This document shows positions 7,853-8,708 of a stretch of DNA of 8,708 nucleotides, piece after piece (the first letter of the stretch is position 1; each line of letters opens with the position of its first letter). A program made the translations under genes and the position numbers. Source of the DNA: an uncultured Verrucomicrobiota bacterium (GTDB taxonomy: Bacteria; Verrucomicrobiota; Verrucomicrobiae; Opitutales; Opitutaceae). The stretch lies in NCBI GenBank assembly GCA_946482165.1, contig CAMLQS010000211.1, forward strand, positions 1 to 8,708. Direction: 5' to 3'. Below the pieces are notes generated by a model that did not search any database, was not told the DNA's origin, and saw nothing but the letters and a program-made list of their open reading frames with translations.

Positions 7853-8496
7853 GCACACTCACCGCGACCACCAGCAAACCCCGCCTCTGGCAGGATCCTC
7901 CGCGCCGCACCGGCCTCGACCGATTCTTCGGCGTGGCCACGCGCCTCTACGGCCGGATACGGGACCAGTTGCTCACGCTCTTCATCGATCTCCTCGGCGC
8001 GTTTAGCACGCCTGGCGTGAAGCTCGTCGGCGCGCTGCAGGCCGCCGCCCTCCGCTGGATGGGCGCCGAGTGCCGCTCGGACGAGATCTGGCTCGCCCCC
8101 GGCGTGCGCTTCGATTGGCCCGAGCACCTGGTCCTCGGCGCGCGCGTCACCCTCAACCGCGGCACGCACATCACCTGCCACGACCGCGTCGAGCTCGGAG
8201 ACGACTTCCTCGCCGCCCCCGGCCTCATGATCAACGCGGGCACCCACGATCTTGCCACGCTGCAACCCGCCTGCGCCCCGGTCCTCATCGGCCCGGGCGT
8301 CTGGTGCGGTTCCCGCGTCACCATCTGCGCCGGCGTCACTGTCGGCGCCGGCGCCGTCCTCGGCGCCGGCGCGGTCGTCGTCCGCGACATCCCCGCCAAT
8401 TACGTCGCCGTCGGCGTCCCCGCCAAACCCGTCCGCGACATCGCCCGCCTCCGCCGAGACACGCCCGAGCGCTGGTCAAACTTCAACCACGGCTAA
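7849..8496 (+). CDS. WcaF-like left-handed beta-helix acyltransferase
   Basis: This 215-residue cytoplasmic enzyme probably transfers an acetyl or other acyl group from acyl-CoA to a sugar of the repeat unit. Residues 1-75 are a helical, partly hydrophobic leader. From about 76 the sequence becomes imperfect hexapeptide repeats of the left-handed beta-helix type: IWLAPG, LVLGAR, VELGDD, VLIGPG, VTICAG, VTVGAG, AVLGAG. The motif NAGTHD (129-134) holds the likely catalytic His133, matching the GSHD motif in WcaF-type proteins. The end, VPAKPVRDIARLRR, is the typical closing of this family. The ATG overlaps the flippase stop as ATGA, so the two are probably translationally coupled. Acceptor sugar and acyl group are unknown; acetyl is the usual donor in the family. 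Confidence 0.88.
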   Translation: MSTLTATTSKPRLWQDPPRRTGLDRFFGVATRLYGRIRDQLLTLFIDLLGAFSTPGVKLVGALQAAALRWMGAECRSDEIWLAPGVRFDWPEHLVLGARVTLNRGTHITCHDRVELGDDFLAAPGLMINAGTHDLATLQPACAPVLIGPGVWCGSRVTICAGVTVGAGAVLGAGAVVVRDIPANYVAVGVPAKPVRDIARLRRDTPERWSNFNHG

Positions 8497-8506
8497 CCAC
8501 CGCCGC

Positions 8507-8708
8507 ATGTCGCGCCCGCCCCTCCAGCTTCTCGCATTCGCCGCGCTGCTCCTGATCGGAATCGGACGCTCTTCGTCCGTATCCGGTCAGGTTTCAGGTT
8601 TCAGCCCTCATCCTTCCGATGCGGTCGCTCGCGGCGATGGACCGCGCGCCCCCCCCCGCGGGTATGAGCACATAGCAAACGGCGGGGGGAACCCAAAACA
8701 ACCCCCCC
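8507..8708 (+). CDS. Possible exported protein, N-terminus only (runs off the window)
   Basis: An ATG 10 bases after the acyltransferase stop opens a frame with no stop to the window end, 67 complete codons. It starts MSRPPLQLLAFAALLLIGIG, which has the basic end and hydrophobic core of a secretion signal. The rest (Ser/Gly-rich, then Pro/Gly) resembles no domain. The last 60 bases are homopolymer-rich (C9 at 8649-8657, G6 at 8684-8689, C7 at 8702-8708), so the frame there may be unreliable. A real gene is plausible from position and signal; the function is unknown. The alternative is that this is the non-coding end of the operon. Confidence 0.4.
   Translation, partial: MSRPPLQLLAFAALLLIGIGRSSSVSGQVSGFSPHPSDAVARGDGPRAPPRGYEHIANGGGNPKQPP
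8588..8604 (+). repeat. Short tandem repeat CAGGTTT
   Basis: CAGGTTTCAGGTTTCAG is a 7-base unit present twice plus three bases. It is A/T-richer than its surroundings and lies just after the hydrophobic stretch of the possible exported protein. If translated it reads QVSGFS. It may instead be a non-coding dispersed repeat, which would argue against the CDS continuing here. Confidence 0.5.

Noticed and set aside
6239..7858. Long antisense open frame (539 codons) opposite the flippase
   Set aside because: It has the same acidic Gly/Glu/Asp-rich composition, and the + strand frame has clear Wzx features.
8342..8380. Repeated GGCGCCGGCGC motif
   Set aside because: It is explained by consecutive Gly-Ala hexapeptide turns in the beta-helix acyltransferase, not a separate DNA element.
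8621..8645. GCGGTC / GACCGC inverted repeat as a terminator
   Set aside because: The stem is only 6 bp, the loop is 13 bases and no T-tract follows, so it is within chance expectation.
1..8708. CRISPR array, tRNA, rRNA, transposase or phage genes
   Set aside because: I looked for spaced repeats, RNA gene signatures and mobile-element proteins and saw none.

Overview
The window is one strand of a compact exopolysaccharide (EPS) or surface-polysaccharide gene cluster of the Wzx/Wzy-dependent type. All supported genes are on the + strand. The DNA is very GC-rich, with a strong preference for C- and G-ending codons (CTC, GTC, ATC, GCC, TCC). Leaders are short, and most internal starts have no visible Shine-Dalgarno sequence. 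The style suggests a high-GC Gram-negative such as an Opitutaceae-like Verrucomicrobiota or a proteobacterium. This is inference only, because there is no rRNA, tRNA or marker gene to settle it.

Layout: (1) a possible last few codons of an upstream gene, then a strong ribosome-binding site; (2) a Wzc-type polysaccharide co-polymerase fused to a BY-kinase-type ATPase (65-2197); (3) a full-length polyprenyl-phosphate hexose-1-phosphate transferase of the WbaP/WcaJ type (2246-3727); (4) a 144-bp gap with short repeats and a GC hairpin; (5) a family 4 glycosyltransferase (3872-5104); (6) a Wzy/O-antigen-ligase-type membrane protein whose reading frame changes near 5275, so it is either broken or mis-sequenced (5095-6434); (7) a Wzx-type flippase (6431-7852); (8) a WcaF-like left-handed beta-helix acyltransferase (7849-8496); (9) the start of a possible exported protein that runs into a homopolymer-rich window end (8507-8708).

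Together the genes describe a lipid-linked assembly line. The hexose transferase loads the first sugar phosphate on undecaprenyl phosphate, and the GT4 enzyme extends it on the cytoplasmic face. The acyltransferase probably decorates a sugar, Wzx flips the unit, Wzy polymerises it in the periplasm, and the Wzc-like protein controls chain length and export through a phosphorylated C-terminal tyrosine cluster. No outer-membrane export pore (Wza), phosphatase (Wzb), nucleotide-sugar enzymes or further glycosyltransferases are present, so the cluster probably extends beyond the window or depends on genes elsewhere.

I did not find a convincing new biological system. The points most worth a second look are the frame break in the polymerase gene, a perfect 11-bp inverted repeat at that gene's 5' end, and the hairpin and repeats in the gap before the GT4 gene.
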